64,000 nt of DNA from Haloplanus rubicundus (GCF_003342675.1 NZ_CP031148.1:2232001-2296000); one strand, 5' to 3'; positions 47,977-57,692 are shown, counted from the stretch's first letter. Translations and numbers: made by a program. The notes: generated by a model from the sequence alone, not told the origin.

Positions 47977-49572
47977 TCACCCCTCGTCGTACAGCGCACC
48001 GACCTCGCTCGCCGCGAGAGGACGGGCGTAGACGTGCACGTCGTGAATCCGGCCACGGAACCGACGGTCCGACTCGTCGCTCGCGTCGGTTTCGCCACCG
48101 ATGGTCGTGGGGCCGGCGTCGGTCCCCCACGGGCCGGTGTCGGACGGGAGCGTCGCTTCGAGACGCCCGTCGACGTAGAGTCGCCGCGTCTCGGCCGCGT
48201 CGTCGTAGACACCGGCGACGTGGTGCCAGGTGTCGGCGTCGACGACGCCGGTGGGCGTATCGAGGCTGATCGTGTCCTTGGCACGGCTGTAGAACCGCAC
48301 CGCGCCGGGTCCCGGGTCGCCGAGCGACAGGGCGTAGCCCCCCGCGTCGTTCTCGTCGGCGGCGAAGATTCGCTGTCCGACTTCGGCGGGATCGACCGTC
48401 CTGATCCACGCGGTGATCGTCAGGCCGGTCCCGACCGGATCGGTCGGGAAGTCGGGGATAGCGACGTAGCCGTCCCTGCCGGGCACGTCGAACGTCGCCG
48501 CCTTCCCGCTGGGGCCGGGAACGAAGGCCACGTCCCCGACGACTGTCCCGTCGTAGTCGTTGCCGCTCGCGTCGTCGGCGGTGCCGTCGAGCGGGTAGTG
48601 CCCGAGAAGCCCCGTCGTCAGTCCCACGCCGTCGTTGCGCCGGCACTGCTCGGTGTAAAAGCCCAGATCGAACGTGACGCCGTCGCTCTGGAGGGCGTTC
48701 GCGGTTCCCGGGGGGACAGCCCACGCGAAGGCGACGGAGTGGGTGGTCGCGGTGTCGCCCCCGTCGGTCCCCGAGAAGCAGTTTCGGCCGGTGCCGCCGC
48801 CCGCCTCGGCCGCGAGGTTGCCGGCGAGGTCGACGCCGACGCCCGTCCCGAGCGTCGCGAGGACGTTGCGGAGCGAATCGACCAGCACCGTCGGCTCGGT
48901 CGCCGCAAGCGTCCCGTCCCCGTCGTCGACCCAGAGGAGCGCTAGCGTCCCGTCCAGCAACTCCACCGTCGCCGCGTCCTCTGTCGGGTCGTCACGCTCC
49001 GGTTCGGTGACGCCGTTCTCACTGCTGGCGCTCGCGCCGGCGTTCAGCCAGACGTAGCCGGGGTTGTCACAGAGGGCGAACTCGAAGGAGACCATCCCGA
49101 AGTCGCCGGGTTTCACGTCCTCGATGTCGACGACTGGGCGGTCGTCGCCCTGATTCGCCAGCCCCTCGGGCACGTTCAGGCCGTCGCACGGGGACTCCGC
49201 CATGGCGACGCCTTCCTCCCGTGCGTTGGCCATGAACTGGGTCGGGTCGTCGACGGCGATCAACCACGCGTCGTCGGCCGGGAGGCCGGTTTCGCCCTCT
49301 TGGAGGTCGGTCGCGTCACCGATCCGCTCCGCTCCGTCGTACATGCGAACCGAGACGCCGTCCCCCTCGTCGGCCGACCAGTCGGAGTACGTTTCGGTCC
49401 AGCCGACGGTCATATCGAGGGTCCCCGCGGTGAGTTGATTGTTCGCGAACGTCTCCGCGTCGCTGAAGAACGCGCTCGTCCCGAGTCCCGCGCCCGCCGA
49501 CGCGATACCGACGCTGCCCAGCGCGGCGAGGGCCGTCCGTCTCGTGATGTCGAGTGTGTCGTCGTCGTCCAT
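47977..49572 (-). CDS. Exported SipW-type/LamG-domain surface protein
   Basis: A 531-residue protein. The N-terminus DITRRTALAALGSVGIASAG followed by AFFSDAETFANNQLTAGTLD is a Tat signal joined to a SipW-cognate (TasA/camelysin-like) region, with the L-T-A-G-T-L-D motif after the cleavage site. Residues about 35-305 form one exported domain with few cysteines. Residues about 330-531 form a LamG/concanavalin-like lectin domain (GLLGHYPLDGTADDASGNDY, TWHHVAGVYDDAAETRRLYV, GRIHDVHVYARPLAASEVGA). Likely a surface or matrix protein binding polysaccharide. Confidence 0.8.
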   Translation of the reverse strand: MDDDDTLDITRRTALAALGSVGIASAGAGLGTSAFFSDAETFANNQLTAGTLDMTVGWTETYSDWSADEGDGVSVRMYDGAERIGDATDLQEGETGLPADDAWLIAVDDPTQFMANAREEGVAMAESPCDGLNVPEGLANQGDDRPVVDIEDVKPGDFGMVSFEFALCDNPGYVWLNAGASASSENGVTEPERDDPTEDAATVELLDGTLALLWVDDGDGTLAATEPTVLVDSLRNVLATLGTGVGVDLAGNLAAEAGGGTGRNCFSGTDGGDTATTHSVAFAWAVPPGTANALQSDGVTFDLGFYTEQCRRNDGVGLTTGLLGHYPLDGTADDASGNDYDGTVVGDVAFVPGPSGKAATFDVPGRDGYVAIPDFPTDPVGTGLTITAWIRTVDPAEVGQRIFAADENDAGGYALSLGDPGPGAVRFYSRAKDTISLDTPTGVVDADTWHHVAGVYDDAAETRRLYVDGRLEATLPSDTGPWGTDAGPTTIGGETDASDESDRRFRGRIHDVHVYARPLAASEVGALYDEG

Positions 49573-49798
49573 GGGCGGTCCGGGACGTGGTGTCAGCCCC
49601 GTGATCGGTCACACCCACTCGTCCGACCGAATTAGTTACTGGTTCGTTATTGGTGTTAATCCCCGACTAAGCGGCGGTAAGACTTCCCTAACGGGACGAG
49701 CGATCCGCCAGTGGACCGAGGAGCACCGTGGAGTCACCCGAACGCCCCGGCGACGATCAATAGGTATATACGTCGCTCCGGCAAACCCCGGAACGCGA

Positions 49799-49871
49799 GT
49801 CCCGATAGGGTAGTGGACTATCCTCTTGGCTTCCGGAGCCAGGGACCGGCGTTCAAATCGCCGTCGGGACG
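49799..49871 (+). tRNA. tRNA-Arg: tRNA-Arg (anticodon CCG)
   Basis: A 73-base gene: acceptor gtcccga (49799-49805) with tcgggac and discriminator g at 49871; anticodon stem/loop ttggc-ttccgga-gccag gives CCG; T-arm cggcg-ttcaaat-cgccg. CCA is not encoded. TATA-like ggtatata at 49763-49770 is about 30 bases upstream. Its 3' end is repeated downstream in direct and inverted form (49852-50172). Confidence 0.95.
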
Positions 49872-50172
49872 TTCTGGCGACACAATAACGCCGAGCGACA
49901 GCGAGGCGTCCGTGTCGCCAGAACGGAGACACGGCGATTTGAGCAGCGAACGAGCGAAGCGAAGTGAGTGAGTTCAAATCGCCGTCGGGACGCTCACTTC
50001 AGTCGTGACCTGACTTCGTCAGGTCACTCCTTCGTTCGGTCCCGACGAGCCCCACGCTCGCTAGCGCTCGCGTGGGACGCCGTCGGGACGCTCACTTCGT
50101 CGCTGGCGCTTCGCGCCGGCTGCCCGAGGGACCGGAGGTCCCTCGCTGCTCGCGTGGGACGCCGTCGGGACG
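49852..50172. repeat. Ladder of tRNA-Arg(CCG) 3'-end copies (att scars)
   Basis: ttcaaatcgccgtcgggacg in the tRNA (49852-49871) recurs intact at 49973-49992; cgccgtcgggacg recurs at 50078-50090 and 50160-50172. An inverted copy of the tRNA end with its flank lies at 49912-49942 (arms cgttctggcgacac 49870-49883 and gtgtcgccagaacg 49912-49925 plus acggcgattt to 49940). The sequence after the last copy resembles that after the tRNA (about 30 of 37 bases), as expected if a segment with att sites at both ends inserted and decayed. No gene is present in 49873-50254. Confidence 0.7.
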
Positions 50173-50254
50173 TTCCATCGACACAATGACACCGAGCAAC
50201 AGCGAAGCGATCAACTCAACCTATTTCTGCATCGGCCACCAAAGAGCGGTCACC

Positions 50255-50533
50255 ATGCGCACGCTCCGCGAGGTGAACAGACAGCTTCTGAAGGCGATCG
50301 AGGCCCCACCGGACACGGGCGAAGAGGAGCGACTGGATCGGCTCGCGGCGAGTTTCTGGGCCCGGACGCGTCACGAGGAGTATCCGCTCGATCCGGGGAG
50401 CCTCTGTCGCCTGCGGTACAAGCTCCGACGCATCGCCGAACGGACACACGAGGAGCGGGCACACCACCTGTGGCGCGCTCGGGAGTTGCTCGACGAATAC
50501 GCGGCAGAACACCCGCCACGACGGCAGACGTAG
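50255..50533 (+). CDS. Small hypothetical helical protein
   Basis: A 92-residue protein, MRTLREVNRQLLKAIEAPPD, later LCRLRYKLRRIAERTHEERA and WRARELLDEYAAEHPP. It is charged and predicted mostly helical, without cysteines in pairs or membrane segments. The start at 50255 follows the att ladder, so upstream sequence is not conserved coding. Next gene on the strand is argS, 55 bases on. No family recognised. Confidence 0.6.
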   Translation: MRTLREVNRQLLKAIEAPPDTGEEERLDRLAASFWARTRHEEYPLDPGSLCRLRYKLRRIAERTHEERAHHLWRARELLDEYAAEHPPRRQT

Positions 50534-50588
50534 CCCGGTGGCGATGTAGTGAGGTTTATGCGGGCGTAGGGGCGAGAACGGAGCAACG

Positions 50589-52487
50589 ATGCTCTCATCT
50601 ACGAGACGCGGGCTCGTCGATGGCCTCCGCGTCGCCGTCGGCGAGGCGGGCTACGACCGCGACGTGGCGCCGTCGGATATCGAACTGGAGGCCTTCGACG
50701 ACGAGGAGAAAGGCGAGTTCTCGTCCGCCATCTCGTTCGCTATCGGCGCTGCTGCCGGCGAGAACCCGATGGAAGTCGCCCACACGATCGCCGACGCCCA
50801 CCGCGACCACGGTCTCCCGGAGGGCGTCGCGCGCGTCACCGTCGAGAACGGCCACATCAACTACCACCTCGACGCGACGGCGATGGCCCGGCTGACGCTC
50901 GGCGAAATCGACGCCGAGGGGGCGACGTACGGCGCCCGCGAGCGGGCCGATCCCGACCGAATCGTCGCGGACGTCTCCTCGCCCAACATCGCCAAACCCC
51001 TCCACGTCGGCCACCTCCGGAACACCATCCTCAGCGACGCGCTCATGAACGTCTTGGAGGAGCGGGGTCACGACGTGACCCGCGACAACCACCTCGGCGA
51101 CTGGGGGACGCAGTTCGGAAACCTCCTCCACGAGTACGTCGAGTTCGGCGACGAGGCGGCCTTCGAGGACGACCCCATCGCCCACCTGCTCGAACTCTAT
51201 CAGCAGTTCGAGCAGCGGGACGGGATGCTCGAGGACGTGGCCGACTTCGGTGCGCTGACCGAGGAGTTCGAGGACGCCATCGCCGCGGAGCGGGCGTACC
51301 ACACCGACGACGGCAAGGCGTGGTTCGCACGTCTCGAGGAGGGCGACGCGGAGGCGGTCGACCTCTGGGAGGGGTTCCGCGAGGCGAGCATCGAGCGCTT
51401 CGAAGCCATCTACGCCGAACTCGGCGTCGATTTCGACCTCTGGTTGGGGGAGAGCTTCTACGCCCGCGAGGGGTGGAACGACGTGGTCATCGAGAAGGCC
51501 CTCGAGAACGACGTGGCGATGCGCGGTCCCGACGACTCCGTCTTCATCCCCATCTACGACGACGACTACGACGACGCCGGCGACCCGGACCGAGCCGACG
51601 TGGATCCGTCGCTCGACCGCGCCCGCGAGATGCTGGCGGAGGCCGGAAGCGTCGAGGAGGCCGACTTCGACGCCTTCTACATCGTCAAGTCGGACGGCTC
51701 GACGGTCTACGGCACCCGCGACCTGGCGACCATCGAATACCGGATTCGGGAGTTCGACGCCGACCAGTCGGTGTACGTCGTCGCGAGCGAGCAGAACCGC
51801 TACTTCCAGCAGCTGTTCGTCGCGGCGCGGAAGATGGGCTACGTCGACATCCACCTCGAACACATCGACTACGGGATGATCAGCCTGCCAGAGGGGAGCA
51901 TGTCGACCCGGGGCGGACAGATCGTCACGGTGCGGGAGGTGCTCGACGCCGCTCAGGAGCGCGCCCGCGACATCGTCCGTGAGAAGGGCCGCAACGTCGC
52001 CGAGGACGAAATCGACGCCATCGCTCGGAAGATTGCCCTCGCGACGGTCAAGTACGGCATGGTCGGCGCGAACCGAGGCAAGGACATCACCTTCGACATC
52101 GACGAGGCGGTCTCGCTGGAGGGCGACACGGGCCCGTACGTCCAGTACGCGACGACCCGTGCGTACAGCATCCTCGACGCCGCCGAGGGCGTCCCGGCCG
52201 TCGACGACGTGGACCCGACGGCGTTCAACGACACGGACTACGACCTGATCTACCACCTCGGTCGCTACCCGCTCGTTCTCGACCGGTGTGAGGAGCGCTA
52301 CGACGCCGCGCCGCTCGCCCACTACCTCCTCGAACTCGCGCACGTCTTCAACTCCTTCTACCACAAGAATCGGGTGCTCGACGCCGAGACGGCGGCCGAG
52401 GAGCGACTCGTCCTCACCGACGCCACGGCGCAGGTGTTCGAGAACGGTCTCGGCCTGCTGGGTATCGAGACGCTGGCCGAGATGTAA
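50589..52487 (+). CDS. argS: Arginyl-tRNA synthetase
   Basis: A 632-residue class I synthetase. N-terminal additional domain (about 1-110), then the HIGH motif in NIAKPLHVGHLRNTILSDAL, the Rossmann fold, a KMSKS-like loop SMSTRGGQIVT at about 445 and the alpha-helical anticodon-binding domain (about 480-632, with PYVQYATTRAYSILDAAEG and HVFNSFYHKNRVLDAET). It charges tRNA-Arg with arginine using ATP. It lies 0.7 kb from tRNA-Arg(CCG). Confidence 0.95.
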   Translation: MLSSTRRGLVDGLRVAVGEAGYDRDVAPSDIELEAFDDEEKGEFSSAISFAIGAAAGENPMEVAHTIADAHRDHGLPEGVARVTVENGHINYHLDATAMARLTLGEIDAEGATYGARERADPDRIVADVSSPNIAKPLHVGHLRNTILSDALMNVLEERGHDVTRDNHLGDWGTQFGNLLHEYVEFGDEAAFEDDPIAHLLELYQQFEQRDGMLEDVADFGALTEEFEDAIAAERAYHTDDGKAWFARLEEGDAEAVDLWEGFREASIERFEAIYAELGVDFDLWLGESFYAREGWNDVVIEKALENDVAMRGPDDSVFIPIYDDDYDDAGDPDRADVDPSLDRAREMLAEAGSVEEADFDAFYIVKSDGSTVYGTRDLATIEYRIREFDADQSVYVVASEQNRYFQQLFVAARKMGYVDIHLEHIDYGMISLPEGSMSTRGGQIVTVREVLDAAQERARDIVREKGRNVAEDEIDAIARKIALATVKYGMVGANRGKDITFDIDEAVSLEGDTGPYVQYATTRAYSILDAAEGVPAVDDVDPTAFNDTDYDLIYHLGRYPLVLDRCEERYDAAPLAHYLLELAHVFNSFYHKNRVLDAETAAEERLVLTDATAQVFENGLGLLGIETLAEM

Positions 52488-52518
52488 GGTTAAGTTTCGG
52501 TCGCCCGAGTCTCACGTC

Positions 52519-53082
52519 GTGCGCCGACGCGACGCCGCCCTCGTCCTGTGCTGTGTTCTCGCCGTGAGCGCCGGCTGTCTCGGGGTCGAGGTGGACACCG
52601 CGCCGTCGACGGCGACGCCGACGCCGGGGTCCGAAACGACCGTCCGCGTGACCGACGTCGTCGACGGCGACACGATTGACGTGCGCTTCCCCGACGGCTC
52701 GACGGACACGGTGCGACTCCTCGGCGTCGACACGCCGGAGGTCCACGTCGAGAACGACCCCGCGGAGTTCGAGGGAGTGCCCGACACCGAGGCGGGGCGG
52801 TCGTGTCTGCGCCGCCACGGGGAGCGGGCGAGCACGTTCGCCGTCGACCGACTCGCCGACCGCCGCGTGACCCTCCAGTTCGACGCCGCGGCCGGACGGC
52901 GCGGCGGCTACGACCGCCTCCTCGCGTACGTCGTCGTCGACGGAGCGTCGTTCAACGCCGCCCTCCTCGAACGCGGCCACGCTCGGCTCTACGACTCGTC
53001 GTTCCGGGAACGCGACCGCTACACGGCGCTGGAACGGGAGGCGCGCGACGCGGGACGTGGCGTCTGGGACTGTGCCTCGTGA
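52519..53082 (+). CDS. Thermonuclease-family (SNase) lipoprotein
   Basis: A 187-residue protein started at a GTG at 52519, 31 bases after argS. VLCCVLAVSAGC is a lipoprotein signal. The mature part has the staphylococcal-nuclease fold: VRVTDVVDGDTIDVRFPDG, RLLGVDTPEVHVEND, then AAGRRGGYDRLLAYVVVDG and an ALLERGHARLYDSSF tail. Catalytic Arg, Asp and Glu equivalents are present in these motifs. It should be a surface-attached Ca2+-dependent nuclease. Confidence 0.85.
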   Translation: MRRRDAALVLCCVLAVSAGCLGVEVDTAPSTATPTPGSETTVRVTDVVDGDTIDVRFPDGSTDTVRLLGVDTPEVHVENDPAEFEGVPDTEAGRSCLRRHGERASTFAVDRLADRRVTLQFDAAAGRRGGYDRLLAYVVVDGASFNAALLERGHARLYDSSFRERDRYTALEREARDAGRGVWDCAS

Positions 53083-53253
53083 CGGGGATAGAGTGTGCGA
53101 GACGGTGACTACGGTGGCAAATTAATTACTACTACGCATTCACAAAGACTTTAGTATAACCAGAGAATATCCCGTGACGAGGATGACACCCACAGGGTTC
53201 CGCGCGAACGTGACGACGGACGGACGGACGGGGTGGGGGCAGGCGGTGGCGCG

Positions 53254-53880
53254 ATGACGGCGACCAAGGCCGGACTCGCCGGGCAGTTGGCGGTGGTCGC
53301 CGGCTTCGAGAACCCGCAGGCCGCTCTCGAACAGTATCCGACGCCGCCGGAGTTGGCGGCGCACGTCGTCCACATCGCCGACCTGAACGGTGACGTGGAG
53401 GGACGGACCGTCGTCGACCTGGGCGCGGGGACGGGGATGTTCACGCTTGGCGCGGCGCTGCGCGGGCCGAAGCAGGCGGTCGGTGTCGAAATCGACCGCG
53501 ACGCCCTCGAAATCGCCCGCGAGAACCGGCGACGGGTGGGCACCCGAACGGAAATTCACTGGATACAGGCCGACGCGACGCAGGCCCCCCTGTGTCCCGA
53601 CGGCCCCACGACGGTCGTGATGAACCCGCCCTTCGGCGCCCAGGACGGCAACGAACACGCCGACCGCGCCTTTCTCGCCACCGCCGCCGACGTGGCGGAC
53701 GTGTCCTACTCCGTCCACAACGCCGGGAGCCGGGAGTTCGTCGAGGCCTTCGCCGCCGACAACGGCGGCGAGGTGACACACGCCTTCGCCGCGGAGTTCG
53801 ACCTCGACCGGCAGTTCGACCACCACGCCGCCGACCGGCGGGAGATCGACACCGAGGTCTTCCGGATCGTGTGGTCGTAG
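53254..53880 (+). CDS. METTL5-like RNA N6-adenine methyltransferase
   Basis: A 208-residue SAM-dependent methyltransferase read from MTATKAGLAGQLAVVAGFEN (ATG at 53254). SAM motif DLGAGTGMFTLGAALRG, motif II VGVEIDRDALEIARENRR, then DATQAPLC and the N6-adenine motif MNPPFGAQDGNEHADRAFL. Archaeal METTL5 homologues probably modify an adenine of small-subunit rRNA, as human METTL5 does. Its ATG overlaps the stop of a 24-codon frame. It precedes a membrane protein gene by 50 bases. Confidence 0.85.
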   Translation: MTATKAGLAGQLAVVAGFENPQAALEQYPTPPELAAHVVHIADLNGDVEGRTVVDLGAGTGMFTLGAALRGPKQAVGVEIDRDALEIARENRRRVGTRTEIHWIQADATQAPLCPDGPTTVVMNPPFGAQDGNEHADRAFLATAADVADVSYSVHNAGSREFVEAFAADNGGEVTHAFAAEFDLDRQFDHHAADRREIDTEVFRIVWS

Positions 53881-53929
53881 GTTTATTGTCGACCGGTGAG
53901 TGACGCCGATCGGGACCTGCCCGTCACCG

Positions 53930-55510
53930 ATGGCACTTCGAGACCGGGTCGCGAGGGGACTGCTCGCGGTGTACGCGGCGGTGGAACTCGTCCGCGGCGT
54001 GACGGGGGAAGTGCTGTCCGTCGGCCTCTCGGTGGCCGTCACCCTCGGCGTCACGTCGACGACGCTCGGGACCGTCGTCGATGCGGGGTTCTTCTTTGTC
54101 ACCTTCTACGTGTTCACGCCCGACGTGTTTCCGGCGGCGACCGACCGCCGCGACGACCCGGGGTTTCGAATCCTCGTCGCGGCCGTCTCGCTGGCGTTCG
54201 CGCTCCCCGCGTCGCTGGCGCTGTCGGCTTTCGGGCGGCTGACCGTCCCCTACGCACTCGTCGGTGGCTACCTGCTCGCGGCGACTCTCGTCGGTATCGC
54301 GACCTTCGCGGCGTACTTCCGACTCACCCAGTCCGTGCCGGTCGCCGATCCCCGTGGGGATGCGTTCGCGCTCGTTCGGGTCCGAAGCGAGGACGCCGCC
54401 ACGGAACAGCGTCGGTATCTGCGACGGCTAGAGGCGCAGTCGGCGTGGCTCGGCACCGTCGTGCGCCTCCTCGCGGTCGTCGCGGCGGCCGCGACACATC
54501 TCGGCCCGTGCATCCTCTTCGGCGTCGCGGCCGCGACGCTCGGGAGCCTCTTTCCCCTCCTCGAACTGCTGGTCGTCGTCGGCCTCGTGTTGCAGGCCGG
54601 CCGCCGAATGGGCGTCATCGATCGATCCGCCCCCGACCTCGAATCGAGGGTTTACGACCGCCTGACCGCGGCGACACGGAGCGTCCGTGGCACCGCGGCC
54701 GTCCTGATGATCGTCGTCGGTACCCTGCTCGCGGTGTTCGTCGCCCTCCTCTGGCTTCGGATCGGAACGCGGCCGTGGCCGCTCGTGAACGCCCTCCGCG
54801 GCCTCGCGGCGAGTCTCGATCCGGCGTCAATCCACGACCCGCTCGCGGAAGCGGTCGCGCTCGTCGCCGCCGTCGGTCGGATCGTCGCCGTTCCGGTCGC
54901 CAGCGGGTACGCCATCTGGTACTGGATCCGCGCGCTCCGGTGGGTCGCGGCCGTCGAACGGGAATCCGGACCGTATCGGGTCGACGCCCCCCGTCCGCCG
55001 GGGCTACTGCTCGCCGCGACGGGGCTGACGGTCGGCTGGTTCGCCAACGCGGCGGCCTACCGGGTTGCCGGTCCGGCGGAGCCGGCTTTCGCCGCGGCGT
55101 GGCCCCTCCTCTCGCTGGTCGCACTCCACAGCGTCCGCCGGGAACGGTCGTCGACCGCGACGCCGGCGAGTGAGGCCCGCTGGCCCCTTCCGGCGGCGTT
55201 CGCAATCTACGCAGGCGGAGTGACGGCGTCGCTGGCGGCGACTTTCGACATCGAGTGGCGCATCGTCCTCGGCGTCGTCTTCCCGCTGTGGCTGTACTCA
55301 CTCGGCGAGCTCCGCGAGCGGACGACGGGCGCGCGCGGCCGGCTACTCCGGCTCTGTCACGGCGCCCTCCTGTTCGCGAGCGTGTTCGCGCTCCGGGACC
55401 CGCTGGGCGTCACGCCGTTCATGCTTTGGCTGCTCGCGGGGGCCGTCGGTCTGCTGGCTGCCGGACAGTGGCTCTCCGAAGCCTTCGAACCGCCGAACAC
55501 TGGCCGCTGA
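53930..55510 (+). CDS. Polytopic membrane protein of unknown function
   Basis: A 526-residue protein read from MALRDRVARGLLAVYAAVEL (ATG at 53930), preceded by a TATA-like gtttattg at about 53881. About twelve hydrophobic segments, in three blocks separated by soluble loops (about 140-185 and 280-315). No transporter, kinase or protease signature recognised. It is convergent with the rhomboid gene (stop at 55529). Confidence 0.75.
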   Translation: MALRDRVARGLLAVYAAVELVRGVTGEVLSVGLSVAVTLGVTSTTLGTVVDAGFFFVTFYVFTPDVFPAATDRRDDPGFRILVAAVSLAFALPASLALSAFGRLTVPYALVGGYLLAATLVGIATFAAYFRLTQSVPVADPRGDAFALVRVRSEDAATEQRRYLRRLEAQSAWLGTVVRLLAVVAAAATHLGPCILFGVAAATLGSLFPLLELLVVVGLVLQAGRRMGVIDRSAPDLESRVYDRLTAATRSVRGTAAVLMIVVGTLLAVFVALLWLRIGTRPWPLVNALRGLAASLDPASIHDPLAEAVALVAAVGRIVAVPVASGYAIWYWIRALRWVAAVERESGPYRVDAPRPPGLLLAATGLTVGWFANAAAYRVAGPAEPAFAAAWPLLSLVALHSVRRERSSTATPASEARWPLPAAFAIYAGGVTASLAATFDIEWRIVLGVVFPLWLYSLGELRERTTGARGRLLRLCHGALLFASVFALRDPLGVTPFMLWLLAGAVGLLAAGQWLSEAFEPPNTGR

Positions 55511-55528
55511 CGGCGCCACCCGGTCGCG

Positions 55529-57193
55529 TCACTCGTAGGTCTCCTGTCGCGCGACTCGCACCCGCGTCGCGCCGTTGATGGCGTAGACCCGTCCCTCGAC
55601 GTTGGCGAACTCCAATCCGCCGATAGACGCCGTCTCGTTGACCGCGGGCACGGGACCGGTGGCGGAGCGGTTCCCCAGCGAGACGTTGAGTCGGAACCCC
55701 TCGGGTGCGGCTTCGACGGTGACGTTCCGGCCGGCGACTACGGGGTCGGCGCGCACGGGCGGCGAGGTGTACGCGGTCACGTTCCGGTCGCCGTAGGCGA
55801 GGAACACTTTGTAGACGGTGCCGCCGCCGATGGCGTTCCAGCCGCGGCGCTGGACCCGGACCGTCTCGCGCCAGCCGACGCCGCCGACGAGTACGCCCCT
55901 CTCCCCGTCGAAGTCGAGTCGACCCTTCGAGACGGCGGTCATCCAGATGCCGCGCTCGCGGTTCCGGACGATCACCCCCGAGGTGTTGACCTGCGTCGTC
56001 TCGCCGAACGCCTCCACGTCGATCACCGACACCATCCCGTTGGGCACGTCCTCGGCGTAGGTCACCTCGTAGCCGCGCACCTCGATCGGGTCGCTCCCGC
56101 CGGGGAGGTCACCGCTCGAAGTCGTCGTCAGGTTGACCGGGACGGCGGGGCCGGCGAGCGCGGCCGTACAGAGCAAGAGCACCGTCGCGCCGACCTGCCA
56201 GCGGGGAACAGCCCTCACCGCCTTCGGGTCGTCGGGGGTCGGCAGGAGCGGGCGATCCGACGTCGCCACCGTCGCCGCCACGAGCGTCGCCAGCGCGACG
56301 ACGAGCGCGACCCCGGCGGCGCGATAGAGGACGTACGTCTCGCCGCCGCGGTACCAGTAGACCGCCCACAGCGACTGGGCGACGCCGAACAGGGCGACGC
56401 CCACGGCGACCCGCGCGGCCGACGGACGGTCGTCACCGCGGGTACGGGCCAGCCAGACGCCGAGAAGCAGGCCCGTGAGGAGGCCGATAGCGTGGCCCTG
56501 GATGGCGATGTCGGCCCACCACGGCGAGGAGTACGAGGGGCCGGCGCTCGCCGACAGCGTCGGCTGTTGGAGCGCGCCGTAGAGCGTCCGGAGGCCGTTG
56601 CCGGCGGTGACCGCGACCACCGTCGTGATCGGATACCGAACCAGGGCAAAGCCCGCGAACGCGAAGACGACGCCCGAGAAGCCGATGACGGGACCGATGG
56701 CGAACAGCGCGGTGAAGAGACCGACGCCGACGACGGCCGCCGGGAAGACGACGAGCGCTCGCACGTACGGGTTCGTCAGCGGCGACGTGAACGTCTGGAC
56801 GCCACGTTTCCGCGGGTAGTGCCCCCACGCGTACTCGGCGATGGGGGCGAGCACGAGCGTCCCGACGAGGTTGCCGATCAGGTGGCCGGCGCCGGAGTGG
56901 GAAAAGGCCGCCGTCGCCATCCCCAGCGGATAGAAGTACGACCACGCGCGGAAGGGGATGGTGACGGGGCGGTACCAGTGTCCCCAGCCACCCTGGACGA
57001 GTAGGTAGACGGCGAGAATCAACACGACGGAGACGAGCGTCCCCCACGGCACGCCGAGGACGAACCGTGCCCGGAGGACCCGCCCCCAGCGGCCGCGTGG
57101 ACGGTCGAGGAGGGCAATAGCCACGAGCGCGACGAGAACCGACGAGAGAAGCGCCAGCCGAAAGAGCGTCGCCGCATCCGGGAGACCGAGCAT
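55529..57193 (-). CDS. Rhomboid-family intramembrane serine protease
   Basis: A 554-residue protein with a rhomboid core in its first 260 residues: HSGAGHLIGNLVGTLVLAPI (HxxGN), GFSGVVFAFAGFAL with the catalytic Ser in GxSG, and GHAIGLLTGLLLG with the His of the dyad. More membrane helices follow, and residues from about 350 form a large exported domain (RRGWNAIGGGTVYKVFLAYG, PEGFRLNVSLGNRSATGPV). The substrate is unknown. The C-terminal extracellular domain is larger than in minimal rhomboids. Confidence 0.85.
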   Translation of the reverse strand: MLGLPDAATLFRLALLSSVLVALVAIALLDRPRGRWGRVLRARFVLGVPWGTLVSVVLILAVYLLVQGGWGHWYRPVTIPFRAWSYFYPLGMATAAFSHSGAGHLIGNLVGTLVLAPIAEYAWGHYPRKRGVQTFTSPLTNPYVRALVVFPAAVVGVGLFTALFAIGPVIGFSGVVFAFAGFALVRYPITTVVAVTAGNGLRTLYGALQQPTLSASAGPSYSSPWWADIAIQGHAIGLLTGLLLGVWLARTRGDDRPSAARVAVGVALFGVAQSLWAVYWYRGGETYVLYRAAGVALVVALATLVAATVATSDRPLLPTPDDPKAVRAVPRWQVGATVLLLCTAALAGPAVPVNLTTTSSGDLPGGSDPIEVRGYEVTYAEDVPNGMVSVIDVEAFGETTQVNTSGVIVRNRERGIWMTAVSKGRLDFDGERGVLVGGVGWRETVRVQRRGWNAIGGGTVYKVFLAYGDRNVTAYTSPPVRADPVVAGRNVTVEAAPEGFRLNVSLGNRSATGPVPAVNETASIGGLEFANVEGRVYAINGATRVRVARQETYE

Positions 57194-57290
57194 GCCTTCC
57201 GTTCACAGGCCGCCGGTAATGAATCCGACGGGCGACGGCGGGGGAGCGCGGTCGCTACCGTGTGTCGGCTGCCGGACGACTCCGCCCCGC

Positions 57291-57569
57291 TCAGAGTTTG
57301 TTCTCGGCGTCCTCCGCGAGTTCGGCCATCCGCTTGCCGACCCGACCGGCGTCCGAGAACTCGTCTTCGCTCATCGCCGTCGCGAGCGCGTTTCCGAGGA
57401 CGAACACCGCGTGTTTGTGCTCGCTTTTCGACTTGTGGACGTGCGAGGGGTCGACGCTCAGGGATTCGTACGGCTCGAAGATACTCTCGTCGACCGTCTC
57501 CTGGCTCCGGAAGTAGTTCATGATCGTCACCATCTGCTCGTGGAGTTCGAGGAGTTCCTCCTTGTGCAT
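57291..57569 (-). CDS. UPF0058-family protein
   Basis: A 92-residue acidic helical protein: MHKEELLELHEQMVTIMNYF, then SVDPSHVHKSKSEHKHAVFV and LGNALATAMSEDEF. This is the conserved archaeal UPF0058 signature and full length. Its function is not known. It sits between the rhomboid gene and the RHH gene, on the same strand. Confidence 0.85.
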   Translation of the reverse strand: MHKEELLELHEQMVTIMNYFRSQETVDESIFEPYESLSVDPSHVHKSKSEHKHAVFVLGNALATAMSEDEFSDAGRVGKRMAELAEDAENKL

Positions 57570-57692
57570 ACGCCCGTCTACGGCGGTTGCCCGGTTAAGG
57601 ATTATTGCGGTGGTCTCGCATGGTGACGGCCGGGTGACGTATCGAGCGCTCCAACACCCCCGCGTTCGTAGGGACTTTCGGAAGTCAGCAGC

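Noticed and set aside
49636-49977. Leftward 113-codon frame over tRNA-Arg(CCG)
   Set aside because: It crosses the tRNA gene and att repeats and has no protein-like features.
49900-50170. Possible CRISPR array because of repeated 13-20 base units
   Set aside because: Copies are unevenly spaced, of different lengths and orientation, and all match the tRNA 3' end; this is an att ladder, not a CRISPR. No cas genes are present.
53181-53257. 24-codon frame overlapping the METTL5 start (ATGA)
   Set aside because: The overlap is suggestive, but the peptide has no recognisable feature and lies on a tandem gacg repeat; too little evidence.
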